NCBI GenBank assembly: GCA_944470555.2
Contig: OX104127.1
Span: 115,286,741 to 115,350,740, forward strand
From: Heterobilharzia americana
Taxonomy: Eukaryota > Platyhelminthes > Trematoda > Strigeidida > Schistosomatidae
DNA: 64,000 nt
Reading direction: 5' to 3'
The position numbers and the translations under genes are program-made. Position 1 is the stretch's first letter. Every line of letters begins with the position of its first letter. The notes beneath the pieces were generated by a model. The model saw only the letters and a list, made by a program, of their open reading frames with translations, was not told the DNA's origin and did no database searches. Shown here one piece after another: positions 50,701 to 59,764 of the stretch.

Positions 50701-53700
50701 AGCTAGTCCAGAAATGGACCAATCAAAGTATACTTTGTGTTAATTATGTCTACAGTTAGAGTGGCAGACAATAAATCAGTCAATACCATTACTTTTAAAC
50801 TCCCAACCATGAATATATTTAGATATATTTTCTACTACTATTACTACTTCGGGTCCTCGGTCTGAATACACGCTTTTACTTCTCTCACTGCGTCTTTATT
50901 AGATACTCAGGTCAGAAATCAACTAGGAAGTTGGTGAACAACGGCATCTGACAGTCGATATCCATACATCGTTAGAGGCTATTGCAGTTTTGTGGAAGTT
51001 CACAACCCCATCAACCGACTTCTCTGACTTGTCTAACCTCAACATTGCTTATATGGTGATTCCACCATATACCAGGATTGCTGCGAAAACAACTGTGTTC
51101 GAAAGCCTGTAATCTCTTTATATCTTCTACTCTCAACGATCATATCCCACAACCATATAACAAGACAAAAGGGACTGCAGCATAGTATACTAGTCCCTTA
51201 ATAGGTAGTCGGATATCTCACTAGCTGGCGCCACAGACGACACAAACTGGTAAATGCCAAACGGGCCTTCCGAATCCGAACTGAGATTTCGTAGAAGTGG
51301 TCGACGCAATCTACTGCTCCACTCCCTATCATTAAACTGGGAGTAGTTGCAGACCAGTCCTGAAGCATTATCTCACATTTGAAAGCTGTGAAGTGCATTG
51401 CAAGCATACAAAGGTTTCTGCTCAAGGCCTTCAGAAGACCCTGCATTTTATTAGCGTTTTGGCCTAGCAAGATAATATCGTCGATGAGATGCCGTCCAGA
51501 GAAAAGATCAATCTCTGTGAAGTCAGAGGTACGTAAGGCTATGCCCATTGGTAAATCTATGACAAAGTTGAATAGTAAGGGTGACAGCGGGGTACTTGGC
51601 AAACACCACTTGTTGCCGTCAATTCAGATGACAAATCTCCATAAGCCCTTACACGACTAGGTCATTTCCAGTAAACAGCTTTGATTAGCTCTGCATAATT
51701 TCTTGGTGTTTCCTTCACATTCGGACAGCGTCACAACAACTCATGGTCAACAAAGTCGAACGCCATCTTCGGGTCAAGAAATGTGGTATGGGTCACCAGC
51801 TAGAATATCTGTGTTTTAGAGCTTGCCAGATGAAAATCCGGTCGACACGCTCCCATCCGGATTTGAAACCTCCCTGATTTTATTGAGTTGGTTGTTTTTA
51901 AGCTCCAGTTAGGCATCGAATAACTATGGACCCAAGGATTTCAGACAATATTGATCAAACTGAATCCCCAATGATTGTCACAAGGCTCCTCTCCACTATA
52001 GATGGAAAATGATCAGTGAAGTTGACCAATCTGATGGAACTAACTTTCATTCGGATACACTCAATCAATCAATATTAACACAGAACCAGGCATTACTACA
52101 CTACGATTCAAGTTTCCAAACTTCATAACAGCACATCAAGTAGCAAAACAGTAAGATGAAAGATGAAGAAAGAGAAAAATCGGCCAAAAGCAGTAGAATA
52201 CAGCAAAACAAGGGAAGAAGGAGAAAATTCTGAATTCACTATAGCAATTAAGGTGAAGATACCGTATGGATACATCTGCGCCACTGACAACGATTCTGAG
52301 TAATATCACCTAGTTTTCAACCACTGGTTTCTGCTGTCATACGGAACCCAGCTGGCTAGTCTGCATTTCCCAACGTGACCCAAGCCAATAGTCAGTCAAG
52401 GATTCCAAGCACTGATCCCATGTTTTAGTCTGGCCACCCCTAACCTTTTTCCAGCCAGAACCTACTTTAGCCAACGGTGAGTGACGAGACAGACGGTAAC
52501 TAGGCCTGAGTTACACATGTCGCAACCATCTCAGTCGATGAAGGTTCACGACCTCGTCAACTGACTTCCTTCTCCCCCCCTTAAGACTCTACACATGACT
52601 TCTGCGTTGCCGACGAAGTGACACCACGAAACACGTATGGTGCGAAGCCAACGGTGGTCAAACACCAGAAGCCTTCTCCTGTCCTTTAAATTAAATGACC
52701 ATGTTTCACAGTTATAGAGCAGAACAGATCAAACAGCAGCACAGTACACTCGACCCTTAATCGACAACCAGATATCAGAGCGGAGTAACAGACGGAGTAA
52801 GTTGCCGAAACCCAATCGAGCCCTATGTATCCGTGATAAGATTTTGTAGACCAGTGACCAAACAGAGCTGATCCGACTTCCCAGACATGTGAAGTAGTTA
52901 ACATACTCAACCGCTTCACTTTCTACTGTTGAACAGCACTGCTGAAGACCAGTCCTGGGGCAACAACTTACATTTGGGATCTCGGACACAATATTAGTCA
53001 AACTGAATCCACGATGGTTTTCACAGACTTCTCTCCTTTATTACGGACTGAAAATGGTCAGTGAAGTTGGCCAATAGGACAGCACTACCTCTGATTTCCA
53101 CACATTACTGGTACCCCACCCCCGTTGCTCTGCTCTGTATTTCTCAACCTCCTCCTTGTGGTGACGAACTGTCAGGTTCTGCTGCTATGCATCGCTCTAG
53201 GTTCAAAACAGCCTTCTCACTTACGAGGAGAGTTGGACGACTGGTATCTAAGTTCCATTCAGGTTCAGGCTAGATGTTGAAAAATGAAGCGTAATTGTAG
53301 GGTAGTTGAGCTAAGTTCCTGGATATTACGCCCATCTGTCCAGTTGTCTGTCCTGAGAGATTATCATGGTGCCATCCCTTTCAGTGATAGTTTCACACCA
53401 TGGTCTTCTTCCTGGCAGTACTCTTAATAAGCTTAAGTAATTGCCACGTACTACACCTAGTACTGGTGTCTTCTCAATGTCTCACGCTTTCCCCATCCAC
53501 GTACTGCTCGCGATCATCGTGAAAACGGGTTTAATCTACGTTTGAGTTGCTTTCCCTCCTCGTTGTGGTCAGGGTCGGCTGGAATGAATCTTCGCGTATG
53601 CACCAGTTCGGATAAGGTCAGATAAATCCACTGACGTCTGTTAACTCTTGCATGTATGTTGTACATATATTAGCCCCCCGCCCCGCCCGAACTACTACCT

Positions 53701-56700
53701 TAAGCAACATCTTTATAGTACTTAGGACGTGTTTGTCACCTCCCGAATGCAAACTGCTCCCAAGATTTGTCTGCTTTTATCCTGTTTGCCAACAGGGAGT
53801 AAAATGGTTAATCTTATTGATTACTCCACTTATTCGGGAAGTTGGATCAACCCTGATGTACCAGTGACCAACGAAATCTCTGTACGGAGCGAAAGGGTTA
53901 ATTGACTTGGCCAACTTACGCCATTCATGGTGCGGGTGTGACACCCAAATAACTACCAAGAACAAAGTGTAATGCGAAACAGTTTCTTCCATCCTTCTGA
54001 ATACAGGTAGAGAATGACTACCAAAGACAGAGAACACAAAAAGGTCTCATTCCAGTATTCGACCACCATCACCTTCGTACCATAGACCAGCTTCAAGGAA
54101 CCACAACGTCAGTAATGCTGAAATCAGGCGTGCAGTCTTCGATAAGAAAGGTATATCGGTGGGTGAGGTTGTAAACCTTCATAGACTCACGTGGCTGGAA
54201 CATGTTACGCACGCTTAGTCACCATCCGTCCCGTTACACGATGTTAGTTAACTCAGGTTTAGGATGGGAAAAGGTTAGCACAGGTTAGACCAAGGACAAT
54301 GGCACACGTTTGTCAAGTCTTTGACTGTAGGTCCGCGCTGTTTAAGAAGATGTATACTTCCAGATTGATGCCCGCGTGACTACTGAAAGCGATCGTCGGA
54401 GACTCTAGGTGATGTGGTTCAGAACTGATTGCAGTGTAGTAGAACAACCACACATTATCCAAATCATCACATTGCATTTTGTTGTTCGCTTTACACACCA
54501 TCTCCCTAAAAAACTTCCTACAACTTTGGGTCCCTTTTTTTATGTCGTTCATCCCGCCTGGTACAATGATGCGACGTGAAATGTGGTTACAGGGTTACAC
54601 TCTCAGTTACTTAGCTTTCAAACATAGAATATTTTTGAAGCAAACACTTGTATTTCGACAGTGAAAAACTCATCTCAAACATTTCCACACCGTCTTCAAA
54701 TGCAGTAGACAAATTCACTTTTTCAATGTTTTCAATTGAAAAATTAGGGGTTTTATTTAATTACAGATGACAGAGGAATACCTAAAGGAGGTTGACTGAT
54801 CCGAAGTCAAAAGAAACTAACAATATGAAAGTGAAAAAAAGACTTCTAAAGAGGTCACTCAACACAGCTTTGCAGGAGACCTCAATGTCTCAACAAAACA
54901 TTCTGTTCATAATGCTGCCGCCTTAATTGAACTTGAACACTAATGTCTGCACAGAATTTATCGCCAAAATTTAACTACAAAGCTTTCTATCACAGCTTAT
55001 TTCAAACCAACTTCCTTCATACCACCGGCAAACTTTACTGCTAAAACACTAGTTGACAAACAGTTGCAAGATTGGATTATAATCTTTGCAGTTTATTTTA
55101 TGTAGACCCAAGCAAAAGGTAAGTTTTATTATCAAATAGTTCACTTGCCTGAAATGATAGCCTGTTACATGTCTTCACAAATGTTAGACCCTACATAACA
55201 CTAATAAGTTACCTAGAACATTAGAGCATATAAATGATGCATATAGACGGAAGTTGCCTCTTTAGTGCTTCAATACTACTACGAAAACGTGACCGTATAC
55301 GATCTAAATAGGACTTACTTTTTACTGACAGTTCCTCAGCCTTAACCACTTTGACCAATAGCTTTTTCGATGCGAGATTGTTTGCCATTCTTTCTCTCAA
55401 AGGTGACACATCCACACTGATATTTGATTTGCGCATTGGAGGGGAGTGTTGAAATTGCTGTAGCAACTCGTATTGCTTGGTGGCATGGGGATTTGAGTCT
55501 TCAACCTCCCTCTTTTTTGTTGCATCTGATTCAACTACATCTTGTTCGTTGGAGAATGCAGAATCGGCTTCCTTTTGTATCTGAACTTTAGGTCCCATTT
55601 TCTTTAATCCTATGTTTTGAAAGTTCAAGTCATTAACAAATTCAAGCTCCTGCTCTTGTAACAAGCTAGCAGCACACTCTTCTCCATAACAAGATGCTGA
55701 TCTGACCATTTTACACCTAAACGGTCGTGGAGCTTGACGAGCTACTAAAGATTGGCGTAAACGAGCATTATGGGCAAGCACAACTGGGGAAGATTGGCCT
55801 TTATGAGCTAGTGACAAAGAACTTCCGTCTTCTACAACCACAGATTTCACTTCAGCACCCCGCTCAGTGTCATGATGGTTTACATTCTTGGGTTGGTTTT
55901 GATTGGTAGATTCTAGATTGTTTAATTCGCATGATAGTGTTTTCACTGGTAGATTGATCCAGCTGTGATATGTTTCCGTACGATTTGCATCATTTTGTGG
56001 TTCGTGGTGTAATGGAGTATCTCCGACCTGAATAAAAAAACACTGTTACTGCCTTTGTCTAAAGCCACGAATAAAAATAAATGTACTACCTCCAAAATAT
56101 TTTTCATAGTGTAAGCTTTTGCTGCTGCTATAAAGGTCTGCCAGTATTGGTTCAATAGTGGATCTCTACCAAGAAGCACTTGTTAGCAGCACATTTCGAT
56201 GTCTATATTGGAACCCTATCCAAATCTTGATAAATGATGTTCGAACTACTTGCCAATACACACGTTTTTCCATTACATATCGAAAGATCGATCAGAATTT
56301 TGAAAGATATAATCTGGCTCTTACAGTGTTTTAGTAAAAGCTGGTATTATTGAATTAGAAACGAGTTTATTTCATACAAATTCGAAACCATGCATATGGA
56401 TCACAAACGAATGTTTTAAAAAGCATTAGATCTGTCCATAACATTACAATCTTGAAGCCTGCCATAGAACGCTTGTCAAACATCAGAACCAGAATGTTAC
56501 TTGACAACGTAAAGCAGTCTGATGTGTAGTGTGCTACAATATCTCACGGATGTCTAAAGATACGCAGTTATTTTTTTAACAAATATGAAAATGTAGCGCA
56601 AAATTTCTTATTTTAATAAAGTACCAAATAAATTATTCAAAAGACATCCTAACCTTATGGGGTAAGGCATTCGCCGTGTGAAATGATGCATCCTTACGAC

Positions 56701-57602
56701 TTGAGACTTGTTGTAAATGATCGTCCGGTGACCACGATACATTTACCTTTGAAATTATGTTGGCAAGTAACTTCTTAAGATAACATAACTGGGAAAGGAA
56801 AGTTTATAAGGAAATAAAACCTTACAGACATGGGTAGTGACGTATCCGTGGTCAGATCAAACTGAGGTGCTGATGTAGCACACATTCTCAACCTCAAAAG
56901 CACAATTTCGTTAAACTGCACCTTACAGGACATCTATGCCACTAATAATCAATTTTAAGACAACGCACCTTCATAAAGTAATTTTTCAATGACAGTGTTA
57001 TTTTCTGAGACAATTCATTTTCCTTGCTGACGAAGTCCGCATACATGCAAAGCATTGGAATGGAAACAGAAAAATACAAAGTCTTAATGTTATGATAAAA
57101 AGTAAACTGGACAAACCAAAGATCCGGGGGAATCTTCATGATGAATTTCAAAATCCGAAACTTTTACGTCAGACAATGTACATTCTGATACGGGATTCAG
57201 ATGAATGCGTCCTTTTCCCTGATAAAGAAAATTATCATCATCTAGAAACCTTACCAGGGCATCATTTAAATAATCATTCACTTTTGCCAACCAAAAGTTA
57301 CAGAACATTGAAGCTGTAAAGTTGTTTGATTTATATAGCCGAAGAAGGTGCGAAGTATCCACATTCTCGTATTCAGGCCAAAAACCATTTCCTGGACTAT
57401 TCGTATAGCGTTTATCTAACTTTTTTGGTTGGACTTTCCGGAAGGAATAAGCAGTCACAGATATCAGTAAAATTATTGAAAAAATCAGGATCAAGACATT
57501 AGTGCTGCTAGGCAAAGCACTCAGATGAAAAACAACCGAAGAGAATAATCTCCTAAGACCCGTCCAGTCATAAACAGCAAGTCTGGCTATGAATGCCTCC
57601 AT
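32599..57602 (-). CDS. C2CD2/TMEM24-like SMP-C2 lipid-transfer protein (about 16 exons)
   Basis: Spliced by eye, the exons give about 1182 codons in one open frame, from ATG at 57602-57600 to TAG at 32601-32599. Order: a transmembrane anchor (residues about 35-53), an SMP-like region (about 100-275), a Ser/Gln-rich linker, a C2 domain (about 503-590), a long Ser/Ala-rich tail, a polybasic patch (RHKKKRFR near 1130) and a short acidic end. This matches the C2CD2 and C2CD2L (TMEM24) family; TMEM24 sits in the ER, contacts the plasma membrane through a basic C-terminal region and moves phosphatidylinositol. The best local match is the C2 segment CVVELDEPYQR against CVAELDNPMQQ remembered from human TMEM24. 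The protein is longer than the human one (about 700 residues). TEX2 and PDZD8 (other SMP proteins) fit worse. Exon 12 and the end of exon 5 are the least certain parts. Confidence 0.8.
32730..35150 (-). other. Intron 15 of the TMEM24-like gene
   Basis: About 2.4 kb of AT-rich sequence; no repeat or nested feature recognised. Confidence 0.6.
35151..35258 (-). CDS. Exon 15: polybasic membrane-binding patch
   Basis: 108 bases reading DSPGTFMALSQPRRSDASN and then LSLFRIFRHKKKRFRSV. The cluster RHKKKRFR next to Phe/Leu residues resembles the C-terminal polybasic stretch by which TMEM24 binds plasma-membrane phospholipids. Acceptor TTTATTTACAG, donor GTTG|GTAAGT. Both ends are phase 1, so this exon is also skippable in frame, which would remove the patch. 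Confidence 0.8.
35945..36215 (-). mobile_element. RTE-like LINE, 3'-end fragment inside intron 14
   Basis: Minus-strand translation gives QALEWNPDEKWRVGRR, then VTWRRSCEEEMRATGQLWSQ and LCSTRNSRDK, the conserved C-terminal end of an RTE-type protein. The 3' end adjoins TTATTTTATTATT. It is the best-preserved of the 3' fragments here: open over this part but truncated 5'. It is in the same orientation as the host gene. Confidence 0.8.
36563..37150 (-). CDS. Exon 14: Ser/Ala/Leu-rich tail
   Basis: 588 bases starting DSKENDGLRKRSALLG and ending PPPAYIATG. It is basic near its start (RLKSTRILSSGVLRSGKR), then Ala-rich, then Ser/Pro-rich. Acceptor TTTTGATAG, donor ACTG|GTAAGG. Its length is a multiple of three and both ends are phase 1, so skipping it keeps the frame. 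Confidence 0.8.
37733..37778 (-). CDS. Exon 13: short tail exon
   Basis: 46 bases between TTGTTTTAG and GTAAGC, reading GTTSDDPTILFGSKT in the only open phase (phase 0 in, phase 1 out). The good splice sites and fit to exon 14 support it; the missing partner upstream makes its inclusion uncertain. Confidence 0.55.
37779..41113 (-). other. Intron between exons 13 and 12
   Basis: About 3.3 kb, AT-rich. I found no repeat, nested gene or further exon that I can support. Confidence 0.45.
41114..41178 (-). CDS. Exon 12: candidate only
   Basis: A 65-base block reading DSIRLLLQLVNYSYDQFIDE between GTTGCAG and a weak GTTGGT. It is proposed because something must convert the phase-1 end of exon 11 into the phase-0 entry of exon 13, and this block does so without a stop. 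Hydrophobic content is unlike the surrounding tail. It could be a chance fit; exon 11 can also join exon 14 or 15 directly in frame. Confidence 0.3.
41655..42107. mobile_element. Sm-alpha-like repeats, inverted dimer inside an intron
   Basis: A minus-strand copy (41884 down to 41655: tRNA-like head, hammerhead with CTGATGA but AAGA for GAAA, then tail) faces a plus-strand copy (41913-42107: head and a badly decayed hammerhead). The outer ends mirror each other too (GATATTATTGATGGATAGTGG against CCACTATTTATCAACAATATC), so the whole forms an imperfect hairpin with arms of about 195 bp and a loop of about 30. It lies in the intron downstream of exon 11. Confidence 0.75.
42110..43776 (-). other. 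Intron 11, remainder
   Basis: No feature recognised apart from the inverted repeat pair listed separately. Confidence 0.45.
43777..44371 (-). CDS. Exon 11: Ser-rich regulatory tail
   Basis: 595 bases opening FNFMEKATEDIRSRPSPS, after the acceptor GTTTTATAG. Rich in Ser, Thr, Asp and His with basic patches (SSPLSSRRTRGE), the composition of a disordered phosphorylated tail. The donor CAG|GTAAGA leaves one base (G). Confidence 0.8.
44372..45966 (-). other. Intron 10
   Basis: About 1.6 kb with no recognisable element; AT-rich like the flanks. Confidence 0.5.
45967..46271 (-). CDS. Exon 10: end of C2 and Ser/Asn-rich tail
   Basis: Begins SYSRGRAELLLTHLL, the closing C2 strand, then turns into low-complexity Ser/Asn/Ala sequence (SSNSADNASANSAV). 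The acceptor is TTGTGCAG. The likely donor is GAG|GTTGGT at 45967, which is weaker than consensus but leaves phase 0 that fits exon 11. Confidence 0.75.
46911..46972 (-). CDS. Exon 9: C2 domain strand
   Basis: A 62-base exon reading DLNNNSKRIALEVFELGKRK between a TTTTAG acceptor and GTGAGT donor. The IALEVFEL piece is a standard late C2 strand. Phases match exons 8 and 10. Confidence 0.85.
46973..49350 (-). other. Intron 8
   Basis: About 2.4 kb; no nested element or RNA gene recognised. Confidence 0.5.
49351..49456 (-). CDS. Exon 8: central C2 domain
   Basis: Between a TTACAG acceptor and a GTAAGT donor, the phase left by exon 7 reads SLSGAYCVVELDEPYQRHST, then VSGQLFWDQHLLF. This is the canonical C2 core (strand, variable loop, WD/E-type strand), closely parallel to the TMEM24 C2. 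The phase-2 end joins exon 9 exactly (TT plus T gives Phe, then Asp). It is hidden in a frame with a different long ORF and is easy to miss. The C2 lacks the usual cluster of calcium-binding aspartates. Confidence 0.85.
50640..51990 (-). pseudogene. Non-LTR retrotransposon reverse-transcriptase remnant (copy A)
   Basis: Minus-strand reading shows an RT palm: DPKMAFDFVDHELL (about 51770), SPLLFNFVIDL (about 51580), then LIDDIILLG where the catalytic YADD is expected, followed by YYAAV and VEDIKRLQAFEHS of the C-terminal region. Tyr-Ala-Asp-Asp has become Leu-Ile-Asp-Asp, and frames are broken. It lies inside intron 7, in the same orientation as the host gene. Confidence 0.8.
51990..53110 (-). 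pseudogene. Non-LTR retrotransposon C-terminal remnant (copy B)
   Basis: Same family as copy A: FTCLGSRISS, IHRARLGFGNLLRLLLRSD and SIKGRVYCAAV (53001-52729), then in other frames VDEVVNLHRLRW and GSGWKKVRGGQTKTWDQCLE (about 52560-52400). The bases at 51940-52030 and 52980-53070 are near duplicates, which marks the same internal segment in the two copies. It is non-functional. Confidence 0.75.
53110..54040. other. Repeat-like stretch of unknown family inside intron 7
   Basis: Base composition is markedly less AT-rich than the neighbouring introns, and the stretch is bordered by LINE remnants, which suggests eroded transposon sequence. No domain could be read. Confidence 0.35.
54040..54310 (+). 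pseudogene. Non-LTR retrotransposon C-terminal remnant, opposite orientation (copy C)
   Basis: The plus strand gives FDHHHLRTI ... VVNLHRLTWLEHV and GLGWEKV in shifting frames, the same C-terminal region as copy B but antisense to it. It lies in the same 5.9-kb intron. Confidence 0.55.
54310..55318 (-). other. Intron 7, 5' portion
   Basis: No supported element; open frames at 54313-54664 look incidental. Confidence 0.4.
55319..56027 (-). CDS. Exon 7: linker and first C2 strand
   Basis: A 709-base exon starting VGDTPLHHEPQ. Most of it is a polar linker rich in Gln, Ser and Asn, with basic phosphosite-like pieces (PRPFRCKMVRSAS, PPMRKSNIS). It ends with KKLLVKVVKAEELSVK, a typical opening beta-strand of a C2 domain. 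A strong donor AAAAA|GTAAGT follows in phase 1. The open frame runs on beyond this donor for about 30 codons that do not resemble a C2 domain, so splicing here is expected. Confidence 0.8.
56090..56178 (-). CDS. Exon 6: SMP-like domain, last helix
   Basis: Encodes LLGRDPLLNQYWQTF and AAAKAYTMKNILE, an amphipathic helix that fits the end of an SMP region. The acceptor AACAAG before 56178 is followed by TG, which needs one base from the preceding exon. The donor is GAG|GTAGTA, and a 62-nt intron (56028-56089) with a good TTTTTTTATTCAG acceptor leads to exon 7. Assignment as coding is fairly secure; its exact 5' border is less so. Confidence 0.65.
56698..56788 (-). CDS. Exon 5: SMP-like domain, end uncertain
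   Basis: After a 37-nt intron (56789-56825, ending CCTTTCCCAG) the frame reads LCYLKKLLANIISKVNVSW, then SPDDHLQQVSS. Two donors are possible. GTAAGG after 56698 leaves phase 1, which fits the next exon at 56178. GTTAGG after 56654 adds about 14 codons but leaves phase 0, which does not join that exon. I prefer the first. Confidence 0.6.
56826..57218 (-). CDS. Exons 2-4: SMP-like domain
   Basis: Three short exons: 57117-57218 (GKGRIHL ... SPGSL), 56969-57082 (TLYFSVSIPML ... KNYFMK) and 56826-56915 (FNEIVLLRLRM ... SLPMS). They are separated by introns of 34 nt (57083-57116) and 53 nt (56916-56968), and from exon 1 by 36 nt (57219-57254). All boundaries are GT-AG and all phases agree, although the first exon lies in a different raw frame from the second. 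The content (alternating hydrophobic strands, TLSDVKVSDFEI) fits the beta-rich SMP fold of C2CD2-family proteins. The GTTTGT donor at 57116 is weak. Confidence 0.7.
57255..57602 (-). CDS. Exon 1 of the TMEM24-like gene: N-terminal anchor
   Basis: Starts at MEAFIARLAVYDW and contains the hydrophobic stretch NVLILIFSIILLISV, the presumed ER membrane anchor, followed by a basic segment (FRKVQPKK) that would face the cytosol. It ends within the first SMP helix (FWLAKVNDYLNDAL). The open frame continues upstream to about 57668 without an ATG, so the ATG at 57602 is the first usable start. The donor is CTG|GTAAGG. A three-to-five-codon upstream ORF precedes it (57649-57635). Confidence 0.8.
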
Positions 57603-57634
57603 ACCATCATCTTGACCTTCCAAACGAACGACAC

Positions 57635-57649
57635 TCACAAGCCCGCCAT
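57635..57649 (-). promoter_or_regulatory. Small upstream ORF before the TMEM24-like start
   Basis: ATGGCGGGCTTGTGA encodes four residues and a stop, ending 32 bases before the main ATG. Such minimal upstream ORFs often lower translation of the main frame. Whether it lies in the transcript depends on the unknown transcription start and on spliced-leader addition. Confidence 0.3.
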
Positions 57650-57839
57650 ATCTGTTGTCGTGCTTCAAATGGTTTCAAAAGACTGTTGACAGAATAGAAG
57701 CTCCCACTTAACTGATTTCCGCTTCTAAAATCAGTGGATCACTACTTCTTGTGGTTGTCAACCTGTTTGCAAGTAAACAGAAAGGAAAACATGGCGGTTA
57801 AAACGTGAAAGTTCATTTAGTTCAGTGCTGATCCTAGCC

Positions 57840-59450
57840 ACATGATAAAAAGGTGTCCAGTTGGCGTTTAAAGGATTCAGACGAAGAAGTCTGAATCACA
57901 TCTGTAGGGAGAGAGCTTCAGGGTTTAACAACTCATAGGGAATAGATGTTCTGTTTCATATCTAACCTGCTGTGTCTCAGGTTTAGTTTCTGTCCTGTAA
58001 GATTAGTGCTACAGCTAAAATTAAATAAGCGTAGGGTGGGTTTCCAGGGTGCACAGGATGTTGTGAGTCATTATCAGGTCTCCTCCCATCCTTCCGTATT
58101 CCAGAGGATACAGATCCAGCGCAACCAGTTGTTCTTCATATGTTTTAGACCATTCCTCAAACAGATTTGATAGGGTGCTTCTGGATGCGTTCCAAGTTTA
58201 ATTTATCCTACTGTGGGAAAGGGAATAAAAAACGGCTTCGTGCCCTAGGCGAAGCTGTTGAAAATTTTGTAGATTTATTTGCTGTCGAACTGTCCGAAGT
58301 TTAGTCTAGGGTTTCCACGAAAAGCGCTTCTGTAACAGTTGGCATAGGATTTTAAGTCTTAAAGGACTAGAGCGCCTAAGTCCTTCTCCGTCAGCGAAGC
58401 TCCCAGTTTCATGCCGTTGGGGCCATGTACATGACATGTATCATGTTTTACGTATAACACCTTTGATATCCCAGGATTGAGTTCGAGTCCATTACTGACT
58501 GCCCAGTTTAGAAGTTAAATCTTCTTGTGGAAAAACAATGTATTCCTCACTTTCGATTTCTTTCCATAGTTTCAAGTCATCGGCAAAAGGGGAGACTTCG
58601 GGAGAAGCCTGTTGTGGCAAGCCGTTAATGCGTGCTAGGAAAAGTGGAGACCCTAGTACTGAACGTTGGGGGACTCCACTAGGACATTCTGTTTCTTCGG
58701 ACAGAGCGGAAGTCTAAATCAACGACCTCACATATACGAAGACAACTAGTCAATGAATGGTGGTCACATCCCGATTGATTTTAATCTATCAATAAGACAG
58801 TAATGTCAAACACAATCAAGCGCCATAGCAAAGTCTAGGTAAATAACACGATTCGACCACGACGGTCGACAATCTTGGTCCATCTATCTACGGCAGCGAG
58901 TAGGTTAGTAATGCAGGAGCATCCTTTTCTAAATCAGTGTTGTTAGAGAGTAAAGAGGCTGATTGCCATAAGGTAATCCCTCAGCCCATCGTTGATTAAC
59001 GATTCCATTACTTTGGAAGGTATGGATAAGAACACCGCTGGTCCGTATTTCTACGAGTTCTTTTGCTGACCTCCTTTAAAAGGAGGCGTTATGTGTCCTA
59101 ACTTTCAAGGATCACATACTTTCTCTTTACTCACAGAATCCTTAAATAACTCACCTAAAGGTTCGGACAACGTATGTGCTCCTTCTCGCAGCGCCATCGC
59201 ATGGGTTTTATCTGGTCCTGTAGAGGTGTTTCTTGTGAGCAGTGGCAGTCTGCACTGTGTTAGCTCAACGCTGAAGTCAACGACCAAGAGTCGCACTTCG
59301 TTATCGGGATATTCGTAAACCTTAAAGACTCCTAATATTGGATTTCCGTTTGCAACTCAAGATGGATCAGTTCCAACATGAAGAGTGAGAAGGAAAGTAT
59401 AACACACCATGATAATATCCCTTGTGGTCCTTCTGTACTGCAAAGCCTAA
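57840..59450 (-). pseudogene. CR1/jockey-like LINE reverse-transcriptase remnant
   Basis: Minus-strand pieces in shifting frames: TSTGPDKTHAMALREGAHTL (about 59215-59160, the SPGPD..HP motif of CR1/jockey RTs), LSEPLGELFKDS, then LNWAVSNGLELNPGISKVLY and LGASLTEKDLGALVL (about 58510-58370), typical of CR1-type palm and thumb regions. Many stops; no endonuclease part seen. Confidence 0.75.
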
Positions 59451-59764
59451 AGCATAGGAGTTGCGTATGTTTTGGCTTTATTCTTTTAGTGTATCACACA
59501 GCACTGACCATTCGATTTGTTTGACTCCATCCGAATTCTTCGTATGACTATGCTGAAGTTCCCATTTCAATGCACAGCCCCATCGTATTTTGTTTTGATA
59601 GCAGCCATAAAATTTAAGGCTGTTAACTGGCCTTGTTATATGTATTTTGCTGAAAAGAGCAACTTTCATAGACTTCCAATAAAGTTTGGGTATGCATCCT
59701 CAGTTTAGCAAATGGATGTTTTTAATCGGTCATTTTAGATTTAGGTTTATGAACTAGGGAAATT

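Noticed and set aside
55221..55318. Coding continuation after KAEELSVK (about 30 basic residues)
   Set aside because: A strong GTAAGT donor precedes it, and the C2 domain continues in the exon at 49351-49456 rather than in this stretch.
57090..57668. A 192-codon frame taken as one exon starting at 57668
   Set aside because: Its first codon is TTG, not ATG, and it reads through a 36-nt GT-AG intron and past a donor. The spliced version matches the family better.
56942..57668. First guess that the minus-strand gene encodes TEX2 or PDZD8
   Set aside because: All have SMP domains, but TEX2 lacks the following C2 and PDZD8 has a PDZ domain. The C2 exon matches C2CD2/TMEM24 instead.
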